This document shows positions 26,082 to 34,988 of a stretch of 64,000 bases of DNA, piece after piece; the stretch's first letter is position 1; each line of letters starts with the position of its first letter. Position numbers and translations under genes: made by a program. The stretch is from assembly GCA_035541875.1 (NCBI GenBank), contig DATKML010000014.1, positions 62,001 through 126,000 of the forward strand. Reading direction: 5' to 3'. Under the pieces are notes generated by a model, which was not told where the DNA came from, made no database searches, and saw only the letters and a program-made list of their open reading frames with translations. Source of the stretch: JAJPHI01 sp035541875 (GTDB taxonomy: Bacteria > Desulfobacterota > Binatia > Binatales > Binataceae).

Positions 26082-26651
26082 TCAGATGGTGATCGCGTCA
26101 CCGGTGAGTTCAACAATCCCATCGTCCGGGTCCATCAAGGCGGGTGGCCCGCGCGGGCAGTCCCAGAAATTCGCGTCGTAAAGCAGTTCGACCGGCCAAC
26201 CCTTGGACCGGGCCTCGGCTTCGATCGCTTCGATCTTTGCGCGGATTTCGGTCGGGATCAGCGGCGCGCGCGAATTTGCTACTCCTAAGCCATCGAGCCG
26301 AGCGGCGCGCGCGTTTTCGACCGCGTCGTACTCGTTTATTTTTTGGTGTTCCGGGTGTTCCAGTGTTCCTTGTACATAAATGCCGTGAGTTTCAAGGGAA
26401 TTTTCGGCGTGGCATTCAGGAACTCGCGATTTCGTGCCAGGTGTTCCCGGTGTTCCTTGGCTGGAGCCGACAACCGCATCAAGCCTCGCAATGGGAACAC
26501 CAGGAACCGCGTCATTCTCTTGAGGTGTTCTTTCGTTAAGGTCCAGAGGGTTCTTTATTTCATTGATGTTTTTAGTGCTAGGAACACAAGGAACACGTGG
26601 AACACCGGATTTTGAATAGCGGCTGCGAATGGAGGCAAAATGGTCAATCAT
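26082..26651 (-). CDS. Hypothetical protein coupled to the primase gene
   Basis: 189 aa from the ATG at 26651, which overlaps the primase stop by four bases (ATGA), so it is translationally coupled to the replication protein. The middle is low-complexity, Pro/Gly/Thr/Val-rich (VPGVP, GTPGTPGT repeats); the C-terminal part (about 125-189) has a helix EIRAKIEAIEAEARSKGW and an acidic end. Small proteins of this form often follow DUF927-type primases on integrated elements, with no assigned role. Confidence 0.6.
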   Translation of the reverse strand: MIDHFASIRSRYSKSGVPRVPCVPSTKNINEIKNPLDLNERTPQENDAVPGVPIARLDAVVGSSQGTPGTPGTKSRVPECHAENSLETHGIYVQGTLEHPEHQKINEYDAVENARAARLDGLGVANSRAPLIPTEIRAKIEAIEAEARSKGWPVELLYDANFWDCPRGPPALMDPDDGIVELTGDAITI

Positions 26652-29353
26652 TCCTCGTCCTCCGCAAGAATTTTCGATGAGAAATGATAACATCGCTTCT
26701 TCCCCAGCTGGGGCAAAGTAGCCGACTCAGCAGAGCGACCATCTTTTCCAGGAATCAAATAGCCTCTGTCAATCATCGCCTTGGCCAGTGCCTTCGCATC
26801 GAAACCTGAGCAAAGCTCGGACTTGAAACTTTCGGGGAACACGTAGAACTCGACCCCGGTGCCATCTTCGAGGAGGCGACGGAAACCGGTCCGATTTATC
26901 GTTGGGCGCTCGTTGGAAGGAGTATCGTGGGTGCCGTTATTATCGGGATTGCTCCAGAGCGTAAAGCGCGAATCACCGTGCAGCTCGAAAAACTTCCGGA
27001 CTTGGGCGATGCCCACCTCGATTTCGGCACGGCCTGCACCAGCCGGACGATCCGACAGCCATGCCTTGAAGCACACAGTCGCCGCCGCATTAGCCTCTCC
27101 CTCCGCCCACGGTAGTACCCCCATCGCGATCGCCAGCTCGCCGGCAGCCGCAACCAGCGCGAAGTGTCCAAGCACACGTTGCACTTGACCATCCGCTCTA
27201 TCGGGACAGTTGGTCTTCACGAAGTTATTCTTGAAAGATTCAACCGACTGGATAGCTGTTTCCAGGTGCGCCGTAATGCGGATGAGGAACTCTCTAATCG
27301 CAGTCCCGTAATACCGCGAGGTGACTCCTTTCAATTTGAGGGCTAATTGATGGCCATTCTCCGCGCCGTGAAGGTTCTCGAAAATTCCGACGCCTTTGCC
27401 AGCATCGGCAGGAATGTCGATTACTCGCACCTGTTGCCCAGCGGTAGCGCGTTGATAACCATCTTCAGCAACCTTATCTGCTAGCGAAATTTCCCCGGTG
27501 CTCAAAAAAACTATACGCCACGTCGCCGCCGGCTTGCTGGAGCCATCTCGCCGGGCGCGGCTCTTCCCCTGACCATTAGCGAGTAGATAAGCGACCTCAC
27601 CGGCCTCTTTGCTGCCGAGTTGCGAAATTTCATCGAGACACAAAAGCGAATCGCAGCACTGCGTTGCTACGCCCTCCAACCCATTCGCGGTCGCACGCCA
27701 CTGGCGCATGTAGCCTTTGAGGCCACCGCCGCCGACAACTGATCCGCCAACCAGCATGGCCGTCGTCTTGCCTAGGCTCGACGGGCCGCGCAGATGGTAC
27801 CCGACAGACTCACCGTTGGTCCCACAAAGCAGGGGCGCTGCGAAGGCACATGAAACCGCAAACGCCAGTCTCGAATTGCCGGAGCAGGGGATGGCCACGT
27901 ACTTTTGCCATTCTGATAAGGTCCCCCTGCTGCGGAAGCTATGCTCGGTTGCATACGCAGTCTGATAAATGACCTGCTCTTGGCCCGCGTCTCCGAATAC
28001 AACGTCCGGCAAGACGAATACTCCGCCATGCCACCCCAATCGTGAGACCGAACGTGCGCGCGCTGCGGCCGTGGTCGTCTGGATATATTCGTGGAGGCGA
28101 TTGCGAGCTTTTGCCCCAGGCCCGATATGTAAACCCATCGAAAGTAATTGCTCCCGGTAGCCCGTACCGTCGCCGGCTAACAATTCCATCGGCATCGCCC
28201 AGGTGTGCCAGCGTCCGTCATCGTCTTGGAATTTCAACAGGCGCCCCCATGACTCGCTGTCCTCATTGCGCGTGACGGCGGCGATCTCCAAGTGGGAGCA
28301 GACGAACCTCCAATCGATCTCGCCTTCGTGCTCGTCGGCATACTCAACCGCACTTTCAGTCAAGCGGAAGGGGAACTTGACCGCATCATTTATGGCTAGC
28401 CCTGGCGCCGAGCCGTTACGCAGCTCAAGCCATTTGCGCACTCGGGCCCAAACCCTCTCGCCGAAAATCTCCGAACAAGTTTTCTGCCCGGTGGCAGGCT
28501 CGTTATTGGCGATCCTGCGCGCTGTGCTGCGAACGTCTGCGCGGCGCGAGTCGGCTTCTTCGTCGCCAGCCGTCCGAGCGATCAGAAAGACGAATTGCTC
28601 CACCACATCTTCTGTCCAGCCTGCCCGTAACAGCGCGCCAGCGAGCGCTAGTGATGCATTATGCCGCCCGCCTTGGGCGGGCCATTGCCGCGCAAGCAAA
28701 GCCGCTGCTGCGAGTTTAGCGGTCGCTGACTTTAGGTCGTGGTAATCGACCGGACCAGGTTGGCCGTCCTTTTCCCAATTGACCCGCTCCCCGGTTGGGT
28801 GAATTGAGGGTGGCACCATCGTCTGCGCGCCGGTGCCGCGCAGCTCGACGAGCATCTCCCGATTAGTTGGATCTTCAAACTGGACCGTTGTCGCATCGCT
28901 CGGCGGAACCCGGTAAAGCCGGTGAGACTCGCGAGAACTTTCCCGCCCGAATATACAGTCGGTCTCAGGAAGGAACGCCTCGACCAAGCATCGGGTCTCA
29001 CGACAGTCGAGGTCGACGTCCATCAGACCGCCTGAGTGCTTGCCCAGCAAGATTCCGATGTTGCGATCAGTGCCGAACGGCAATTCGCTTGCGATCGTTG
29101 CCTCGTCAAGAAGTTCGTCTGGCCACTGTTCGAGGATAGGGCGCTTCGTGCGCGGGTGCAGCGGCGTCGGGAGCCACCCCTTGGCCAAATACGCTAAGGC
29201 TACCCGTCGCACGGCACCAGGATCGGAGCTGGCTGCGAGGGCGTCCCGAACTGGCACAGGGTCGGCTTGAATGCCGTTAGCGACGTCGCGGTCGGATAAG
29301 TTACCGCCTCGGCCGAGCCTAGCTCTGGGATTGATGAGAGCAGTGGCGCTCAT
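26648..29353 (-). CDS. Bifunctional primase-polymerase with DUF927 helicase-like domain
   Basis: 901-aa replication protein of the island. The N-terminal Prim-Pol domain (about residues 45-245) shows the DxD pair in GGLMDVDLDC, the SSRESHRLYRV motif with its His, and MVPPSIHPTGE. The C-terminal part (about 330-720) is a DUF927 ATPase/helicase-like domain with Walker A GPSSLGKTTAM and Walker B LLCLDEISQLGS. P4-type satellites and related elements use such fused primase-helicases to replicate autonomously after excision. It overlaps the AlpA-like gene by four bases upstream and the downstream small gene by four bases, making a three-gene operon. Confidence 0.85.
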   Translation of the reverse strand: MSATALINPRARLGRGGNLSDRDVANGIQADPVPVRDALAASSDPGAVRRVALAYLAKGWLPTPLHPRTKRPILEQWPDELLDEATIASELPFGTDRNIGILLGKHSGGLMDVDLDCRETRCLVEAFLPETDCIFGRESSRESHRLYRVPPSDATTVQFEDPTNREMLVELRGTGAQTMVPPSIHPTGERVNWEKDGQPGPVDYHDLKSATAKLAAAALLARQWPAQGGRHNASLALAGALLRAGWTEDVVEQFVFLIARTAGDEEADSRRADVRSTARRIANNEPATGQKTCSEIFGERVWARVRKWLELRNGSAPGLAINDAVKFPFRLTESAVEYADEHEGEIDWRFVCSHLEIAAVTRNEDSESWGRLLKFQDDDGRWHTWAMPMELLAGDGTGYREQLLSMGLHIGPGAKARNRLHEYIQTTTAAARARSVSRLGWHGGVFVLPDVVFGDAGQEQVIYQTAYATEHSFRSRGTLSEWQKYVAIPCSGNSRLAFAVSCAFAAPLLCGTNGESVGYHLRGPSSLGKTTAMLVGGSVVGGGGLKGYMRQWRATANGLEGVATQCCDSLLCLDEISQLGSKEAGEVAYLLANGQGKSRARRDGSSKPAATWRIVFLSTGEISLADKVAEDGYQRATAGQQVRVIDIPADAGKGVGIFENLHGAENGHQLALKLKGVTSRYYGTAIREFLIRITAHLETAIQSVESFKNNFVKTNCPDRADGQVQRVLGHFALVAAAGELAIAMGVLPWAEGEANAAATVCFKAWLSDRPAGAGRAEIEVGIAQVRKFFELHGDSRFTLWSNPDNNGTHDTPSNERPTINRTGFRRLLEDGTGVEFYVFPESFKSELCSGFDAKALAKAMIDRGYLIPGKDGRSAESATLPQLGKKRCYHFSSKILAEDEE

Positions 29354-29556
29354 CGTTCCGCCTCGGCGGCCGCTTGATCGATCAGCGCGAGAATATCAGA
29401 GGCGCGCCAGCATGTAGTTCGCTGACCCAGCTTGACGGGTCGCGGAAACTTGCCTTGGCGGACGCCGTTCCACCAAGTTGATTTGCTGACCGGGATGAGT
29501 GTTAGAACTTGCGGAAGCCGCAGTAATGCGGCGGAATCGATGTGAGAGGCTGGCAT
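29350..29556 (-). CDS. AlpA-family DNA-binding regulator / excisionase-like
   Basis: 68 aa. The winged-helix MerR-like AlpA fold is seen in LLRLPQVLTLIPVSKSTWWNGVRQGKFPRPVKLGQR, followed by CWRASDILALID. AlpA proteins activate integrase expression or act as excisionases in P4-like elements. It is the first gene of the AlpA-primase operon and lies 308 bases downstream of the integrase gene on the same strand. Confidence 0.9.
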   Translation of the reverse strand: MPASHIDSAALLRLPQVLTLIPVSKSTWWNGVRQGKFPRPVKLGQRTTCWRASDILALIDQAAAEAER

Positions 29557-29863
29557 TGGGGCGTACGTCTCCCGATTGTCGAACTCTTGCTCGACGGGTT
29601 AAACGTTGGCCCCTCCGACCTGATTGTGACGCGTCGCGGAAGGGATGGACATAAACGCGCTCTACATTGAAGAGGTGAGCGCCCCAACTGGGGGTGGCAA
29701 TACGTCCCCGCGGCCTTTGTTAAGCGGCGCCTGCGAGAGATCCGCGACCGGTCTTCTTCTTGACCGGGGCCGCTTTATCGATCGCGCGGCCAAGCACAAG
29801 ATTAAGAATTGCACGGCGCTAACTGTGAATCAACTAAACAATACTTCATCGGACGAACGGGAC
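29557..29863. other. Control region between integrase and alpA-primase operon
   Basis: 307 bases without a convincing gene. It should contain the promoter of the alpA-primase operon (minus strand). A GGGAG ribosome-site candidate lies 12 bases before alpA. No strong promoter or hairpin picked out. Confidence 0.45.
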
Positions 29864-31075
29864 TTACGCGATAGCTTTGAACGGGATTACCGAGGCTCCA
29901 GATGCCAACCGATCTATGTAGTCCGCCCATTTCTGCATCATGTCCTGTCGCTCTCCGAGATATTCAGCACGATTATAGGCCCCTCGAATTTCGTCGCGCT
30001 CTGCGTGCGCCAATTGCCGCTCGATGGCATCGGGTGACCACCCCTGTTCGTTTAGTAGAGTCGACGCCATCGTCCGGAAACCGTGCGCGGTCATCTGGTC
30101 ACCTGAATATCCCATGTATCTCAACGCGGCAGTGATGGCGTTCTCGCTCAAGGGGCGCGCAGTTACTCTTCCCGGAAAGACGTATCGACCGCTTCCGGTC
30201 AAAGGATGTAACTCTCGAAGGACCGCGATAGCTTGCCGCGATAGCGGTACAAGGTGTTCGCGACGCATCTTCATTCGTTCGGCGGATATGCGCCAAACCG
30301 CACTCTCGAAATCGATCTCCGTCCACTCTGCTTTCCGGATTTCTCCGGGTCTGGCGAACGTTAGTGCTGTGAAGCGCAAAGCGCATCGAACGATGAACGA
30401 CCCCTCGTAACTCTGAATCGAGCGCATCAGTCCTGCCACTTCAGCGGGCTTGGTGACAGCGCCGAAGTGTCGCTCTCGCTCTGGTGCAAGCGCACCACGC
30501 AAATCCGCACTTGCGTCTCTTGATGCGCGTCCAGTGGCGATAGCGTAGCGGAACACTTGGCCGACAATCTGCTTGATACGATGAGCCGTCGAGATAGCGC
30601 CTCGCGCCTCGATACGTCGTAGCACTTCGAGTAATTCCAGTGCGGTAATCTCGCTCACTGGGCGGCTTCCGATCCAAGGGAATACGTCTGCTTCTAGACG
30701 ATGGATTACCGTTTCCGCGTGAGCCTGTACCCAGCCAGCACTAAATTTCTCAAACCACTCTCGTGCTGTAGCCTCGAACGACCCCGCTCGGTCGAAAGAA
30801 GTTTTGGCCTTTTCAGCCTTGCGCTCTGCGCTTGGGTCGATACCGTCAGCTATCTTCTTGCGGGCATCGTCGCGACGCTGGCGTGCCTGCTTCAAGCCGA
30901 CGTCGGGGTAGACGCCCAGTGAAAGCAGCTTCTCTCTACCCCCGATTCTGTACTTGAGCCTCCACCACTTACCCCCGTCTGGACTGACGAGCAAATAGAG
31001 CCCGCCACCATCAAACAACTTACGAGCCTTCTCAGCGGGCTTGGCCTGCTTTATAGCGGTATCAGTAAGAGCCAT
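29864..31075 (-). CDS. int: P4-type tyrosine integrase
   Basis: 403-aa site-specific recombinase that inserts the island at the tRNA-Ser 3' end. The N-terminal DUF4102 arm-binding domain (MALTDTAIKQAKPAEKARKL, then LYLLVSPDGGKWWRLKYR) is followed by a SAM-like core-binding domain (about 100-190) and the catalytic domain: Arg in ARPGEIRKAEW, Lys in RMKMRREHLVPLS, HGFR box, His in LAHAERDEIRG and Tyr in YNRAEY. The start follows CGGAG. The gene lies 174 bases inside the right repeat, the normal place for this family. Confidence 0.95.
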   Translation of the reverse strand: MALTDTAIKQAKPAEKARKLFDGGGLYLLVSPDGGKWWRLKYRIGGREKLLSLGVYPDVGLKQARQRRDDARKKIADGIDPSAERKAEKAKTSFDRAGSFEATAREWFEKFSAGWVQAHAETVIHRLEADVFPWIGSRPVSEITALELLEVLRRIEARGAISTAHRIKQIVGQVFRYAIATGRASRDASADLRGALAPERERHFGAVTKPAEVAGLMRSIQSYEGSFIVRCALRFTALTFARPGEIRKAEWTEIDFESAVWRISAERMKMRREHLVPLSRQAIAVLRELHPLTGSGRYVFPGRVTARPLSENAITAALRYMGYSGDQMTAHGFRTMASTLLNEQGWSPDAIERQLAHAERDEIRGAYNRAEYLGERQDMMQKWADYIDRLASGASVIPFKAIA

Positions 31076-31126
31076 CGGGGGTAACTCCGTTGCAGAGTTG
31101 GGGAATTGAGCCGACTACCCCTATTT

Positions 31127-31144
31127 TTACCCCCAGTTACCCCC
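31127..31144. repeat. Paired TTACCCCC motifs, possible integrase arm sites (right)
   Basis: TTACCCCC at 31127-31134 and 31137-31144, same orientation as the pair at the left end (5630-5649). A reverse copy (GGGGGTAA) lies at the integrase start, 31077-31084. These would flank the core site in the circular form; binding by the integrase is inference. Confidence 0.45.
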
Positions 31145-31248
31145 AGATGTCAATGGACGTTGTCGGACGGGTCCGGCCTTGTGAGATACGTCGGAACCCA
31201 TATTTTGCTGGGCTTTTCGTACTCCATAGGATGTCGCTGGATTCGTAT

Positions 31249-31264
31249 TTGGCGGAGGGGGTGG
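31249..31264. repeat. Right attachment repeat of the island (in tRNA-Ser)
   Basis: TTGGCGGAGGGGGTGG, identical to 5553-5568. It covers the encoded CCA, discriminator, 3' acceptor strand and the first T-arm bases of the tRNA-Ser gene. Confidence 0.85.
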
Positions 31265-31339
31265 GATTTGAACCCACGAGTCACTTTCGTGACTGCCGAT
31301 TTTCAAGACCGGTGCATTCAACCGCTCTGCCACCCCTCC
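31250..31339 (-). tRNA. tRNA-Ser (anticodon TGA)
   Basis: 90-base class II tRNA including an encoded CCA. Acceptor stem GGAGGGG/CCCCTCC, anticodon loop CTTGAAA (anticodon TGA, reads UCA), a long variable arm GCAGTCACGAAAGTGACT and T-arm GTGGGTTCAAATCCCAC. It is intact and serves as the integration target of the island lying at its 3' side. Confidence 0.96.
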
Positions 31340-31585
31340 GCGGGAAGGCTTCTATAATTCAGTTGCCGCCCGATGGTTGCAAGCGGGTTTGTGATGCGCA
31401 ATTCCCATGCGTCGTTACGAGGCGGCCGCGTCGCTTATCCTGTGGTTGGATGCACTGCCGTCAGAGGGGTTGGCTGAATCCTCGGCACGGCACTATGATG
31501 GGCAATCGACGATCAGGCGCGAGGCGCATGACGGCAACGGTCCGTACATGCAATCCCTCCTCGGCCTGCGACACAGGAGGATGCG

Positions 31586-32698
31586 ATGCACGTAGGATAC
31601 GGTGCAGTTTTTCAGAATCCATTTAATAAGCTTTCGGACACGGAAGTTTGGCTGAACGAAGTACGGCTGGCCGAGATGGCGGAGCCCCTCGGCTTCGAAT
31701 CCGTATGGTCGATCGAGCACCATTTCGACGACTACACGATGTGCCCCGATCCGCTGCAATTCCTCACCTACATGGCTGGGCGCACCAAGACCGCCAAGCT
31801 TGGCTCGATGGTCGTCGTGCTGCCCTGGCATGATCCGATCCGGGTCGCAGAACAGGTAACGGTGCTCGACCATCTATCGAACGGCCGTTTTATCTTCGGT
31901 ATCGGTCGCGGTCTGGCCCGTATCGAGTTCGAAGGTTTTCGGCTCGATCAGAACGAAGGTCGTTCGCAATTCGTCGAGTACGCCGAGCTGATTCTGAGCG
32001 CGCTCGAAAAGGGCTACATGGAAGGCGGCACCTTCACCAAGCAGCCCCGACGCGATATTCGTCCGTTCCCAGCGCGCTCCTTCCGTGGCCGTACTTATGC
32101 CGCCGCGGTGTCGCCGGAATCGATGCCGATCATGGCGAAGCTGGGAGTCGGCGTGCTGGTTATCCCGCAGAAGCCTTGGGACGTCGTAAAGCAGGACTTC
32201 GCGGTCTACCACAAGGTTTGGCGCGAAGTTAACAAGACCGAGCCGCCGAATCCGCTCAGCGGCGGGTTCATCTTCGTCGATGAAGACAAATCACGCGCGG
32301 AAGAGCTCGGGATGAAATACATCACCGATTACTACCATACGGCGATGCGTCATTATGAGATGGCGAGTCAGCAGTTTGGCCAGCACAAGAGCTACGAGTT
32401 CTATAGCCATGTCGGCAAATATATCTCGAAGCACGGGATGGACGGTGCGGCGAAGGATTTCGCCAACCTGATGCCGTTCGGCACGCCCGCCCAGGTGCTC
32501 GAGAAGCTCGCCTACATGAAGGAAGTCATCGACATGGATGCGGTGATGGGTAACTTCGCCTACGCCGGCATGCCCTATGAGGAGGCCGAGCGCAACCTGA
32601 AGTGCTTCGCAGCCAAGGTTATGCCTGAGCTGAAGAAGTGGAAGAGTGAGCCCCTCCGTGAGGGAGCCCCGCTCGACGGTAGCGCGAAGGCAGCCTAA
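31586..32698 (+). CDS. LLM-class flavin-dependent oxidoreductase
   Basis: 370-aa TIM-barrel flavoprotein of the bacterial luciferase-like superfamily. Typical features: AEPLGFESVWSIEHHF near the N-terminus, PWHDPIRVAEQVTVLDHLSNGRFIFGIGRG split around the barrel, and GRTYAAAVSPESMPIMAKLG. AGGAGG sits just upstream of the ATG. First gene to the right of the island, followed by a strong terminator. Members use FMN or F420; substrate unknown. Four further LLM genes occur in this window. Confidence 0.93.
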   Translation: MHVGYGAVFQNPFNKLSDTEVWLNEVRLAEMAEPLGFESVWSIEHHFDDYTMCPDPLQFLTYMAGRTKTAKLGSMVVVLPWHDPIRVAEQVTVLDHLSNGRFIFGIGRGLARIEFEGFRLDQNEGRSQFVEYAELILSALEKGYMEGGTFTKQPRRDIRPFPARSFRGRTYAAAVSPESMPIMAKLGVGVLVIPQKPWDVVKQDFAVYHKVWREVNKTEPPNPLSGGFIFVDEDKSRAEELGMKYITDYYHTAMRHYEMASQQFGQHKSYEFYSHVGKYISKHGMDGAAKDFANLMPFGTPAQVLEKLAYMKEVIDMDAVMGNFAYAGMPYEEAERNLKCFAAKVMPELKKWKSEPLREGAPLDGSAKAA

Positions 32699-32722
32699 CC
32701 CGCTCGGTTAGCGCTTAAAGAT

Positions 32723-32762
32723 AAAGCCCCGGCCGGGTCGACCCAGCCGGGGCTTTGCTTTT
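32723..32762. terminator. Rho-independent terminator, probably bidirectional
   Basis: Perfect 11-bp stem AAAGCCCCGGC (32723-32733) / GCCGGGGCTTT (32746-32756) with a 12-base loop and T-rich tract TTTGCTTTT. It lies between convergent LLM genes and has A-runs on the other side, so it can serve both. Confidence 0.9.
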
Positions 32763-32829
32763 CGAGGTGTTACCTCAATCGCCGAAACTAAAGCTAAACT
32801 TGAGATTTACTTGAGGTGGGGTAGTCGCA

Positions 32830-33657
32830 TTATCGAGCGACCTTCGACATGAAGGTCTCGGCGCGTTCGGCAAATTCACGCTCGCTCGGGTAACGACCGA
32901 GATCCAGGATGAAATAGGTCGCACCCGCATCGCGTTCAGCTTCCAGCTTGGCTTTCGCCTCACCGATATCGTCGAACTTCACCCCGCGACGCACCACGAT
33001 TTCAAGATCATCTCTGTGTTTATCTTTAAGCGATACTTTAAGTTGCGTGACGGCCGGTTTCAGCTTGTCGGCGGGTAACATCGGATGCCATCCGGCGGCA
33101 TTGAACTCGGCTATACGACGCATCGCAGGTTCTCCCTGACCGCCGATCCACAGAGGCGGGCTGGGCGGACGTGGTGCGAAGACGAAAGGCGGGAAGGTCA
33201 CGAGATTCCCGTTATAGCTTGCGACGTCGTTGGCAAAGCAATGCGTGAGAACGCGCAGCGTCTCATCGCTGATTGCTCCGCGCTTGCGCTTTTCGATCCC
33301 AAGGGCGGCGAACTCCGGCTTCATCCAGCCGACGCCCACGCCAAGGATCATCCGACTGTCGGAGAGTTCCTGGATTGTGGCGACCTGTTTGGCGGTGAGG
33401 ACGGCCGGTCGGTAGGGAAGGACCAGCACTGAGATGCCGAGCCTGATCCGTTCGGTAGCCCCGGCGATATAGGCGATGGTCGTCAGGACGTCGAGATAAC
33501 GGCCACCAGAGCCTTCGGTATCGTCAGGCGGGATACAGAGGTGATCCGAGACGAAGAGGGCGTCGAAGCCGAGCGATTCGGCGGCCTTGGCGCACGCTCG
33601 GATAGTCTTCGAGGTCGACTGCGGACCCATGTTGCGGATAGCAATTCCGTACTTCAT
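32830..33657 (-). CDS. LLM-class (probably F420-dependent) oxidoreductase
   Basis: 275-aa luciferase-like protein from the ATG at 33657. It carries ESLGFDALFVSDHLCIPPD, RIRLGISVLVLPYRPAVL, QELSDSRMILGVGVGWMKPEF and PLWIGGQGEPAMRRIAEF, the usual barrel strands of the TIGR03619-like F420 group. Convergent with the LLM gene at 31586. A codon at 33672 would add five residues. The close family and cofactor cannot be fixed by eye. Confidence 0.92.
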   Translation of the reverse strand: MKYGIAIRNMGPQSTSKTIRACAKAAESLGFDALFVSDHLCIPPDDTEGSGGRYLDVLTTIAYIAGATERIRLGISVLVLPYRPAVLTAKQVATIQELSDSRMILGVGVGWMKPEFAALGIEKRKRGAISDETLRVLTHCFANDVASYNGNLVTFPPFVFAPRPPSPPLWIGGQGEPAMRRIAEFNAAGWHPMLPADKLKPAVTQLKVSLKDKHRDDLEIVVRRGVKFDDIGEAKAKLEAERDAGATYFILDLGRYPSEREFAERAETFMSKVAR

Positions 33658-33872
33658 AGTGGCCTCATTCAAGCAAGCTCTGGATTAATCTTTGGCGTCG
33701 TCCCGCGTTAAGACGTCGAGACGGGAGCAAATCGCAACACCAGATACGAACGAGCGAATAGAGCGAAGCCCAGCGTATGGCATCGGCGTTGCTGCATCAT
33801 CGATTCGACGAAAGCACGGACGCTCGGCGCGATTCAAGCACGGGCTCACCGCTCCAAATCGAAAGGATTGCC

Positions 33873-34851
33873 GTGCAGACCAATCACGCCGTTGACGAAC
33901 CAACCAAAGCGGCGTATCTGGTGATGACGCTTAAGAAAGATGTGCTCGCCAAGGTCCTCAAGCATCTGAACGAGAGCGAGTTGTCGCGTCTCAAGCATGC
34001 GTACGAACGCGAGCAGGCGGTCGGCGGGAAAGAGGAGCAGATGCTCCAAGTAGATAAGGAGTTTCTTGAGGCTGCGAGCAGCAACGGTACCGCTGAGCAC
34101 TTCAAGGAGGCGCTGGTGCTCGCACTCGGCGAAGACAACGCAGCCCAGATCCCGCGTCAGGATCGCTGGCGATCGATCGCGAGCAAAGCCAAGCCAACGG
34201 CCTTGGCCGCGATTCTGAAGGACGAGCGGCCCGAAGTCGTGGGTATCGTGTTGAGCAAGCTGCCGGCGGATTACTCGGCCGAGCTGATCTCTCATCTGCC
34301 GCCCGAGGTTCTTGGCCGTAGTATTGAGTGCCTCGCGACGAGTGCTCCCATCGCGTCAGCGGCGAGTGACGCGCTCGCGCAAGCACTTGAAGAGGCTCTG
34401 TAAGGGCGGTGGCGGCGAAACCGATCAGACTGCAGGAACCAAGACGGCGACTGCGATGCTGAATCAGCTCGACTCCGACGTGGCGCATGCGATTATCGAG
34501 CAGATCCGCGCAGCCGATCCCGATCGCGCCGTCAGGATCGAGAATGAGATGTTTCATTTCGAGAACCTCCTCATGGTGGAGAGCCGAGTGCTTGAGCGGA
34601 TTCTCAGCGAAGTTCCGACGGACAAGCTCACAACTGCGCTCAAGGGGATGGCATCCGAGCAGCGCGATATCATTCTCGGGTCGCTCACCGATCAAGTGAA
34701 AGCGATGGTCACGCAGTAGCTGGAAGATGCGGGTCGAGTGTCCGCGAGCGAAGTTCGTAATGCGCGTCGCGCGATCAGTAACCTGGCGCTGCGAATGGAA
34801 CGCGAGGGCAAGGTGCGATTGCATCCGGACCAGACCGAGTTGGTAGGCTAA
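33873..34851 (+). pseudogene. fliG: Decayed flagellar motor switch gene fliG
   Basis: FliG is the rotor protein that contacts MotA and sets torque and rotation direction. The first frame (GTG at 33873 after AAAGGA, to the stop at 34401) encodes the N and middle domains: AAYLVMTLKKDVLAKVLKHLNESELSRL, then PTALAAILKDERPEVVGIVLSKLP. A plus/minus-one shift near 34390-34430 moves the C-terminal domain (MFHFENLLMVE, VPTDKLTTALKGM) to another frame. That frame has an in-frame TAG at 34717-34719, then continues as LEDAGRVSASEVRNARRAI to the TAA at 34849. At least two lesions, so non-functional unless sequence errors are to blame. Confidence 0.85.
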
Positions 34852-34988
34852 TCCTGCTCCTGCGCGGAAAGGTCGTTGCCGATTCGCAATGAAACTGACG
34901 GACTTCAGGGAGCGGACGCCACTTTAGTATTCGGGACAGAAGCGCGCATGGATCATTCGATCCGCGTGATCCGCCGGCTCCGGGTAAA

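Larger units (their letters stand above)
5553..31264. mobile_element. 25.7-kb tRNA-Ser genomic island carrying type I-E CRISPR-Cas
   Basis: Bounded by the 16-bp direct repeats at 5553 and 31249. The right repeat lies in an intact tRNA-Ser gene and a P4-type integrase gene sits immediately inside it. Next to the integrase are an AlpA-like gene and a primase-polymerase/DUF927 replication protein, the module order typical of P4-like satellites and related integrative elements. No capsid, tail, relaxase or type IV secretion gene is visible, so transfer would need a helper. Cargo is defence-biased: full type I-E CRISPR-Cas, AvcD-like deaminase, ArdC-like antirestriction protein and possible nucleases. 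Flanking genes (histidine kinase on the left, LLM oxidoreductase on the right) are chromosomal in character. Confidence 0.85.

Noticed and set aside
34390..34430. Programmed frameshifting in fliG
   Set aside because: No slippery heptamer is seen, and an additional in-frame stop at 34717 and several shifts in neighbouring motA point to decay.
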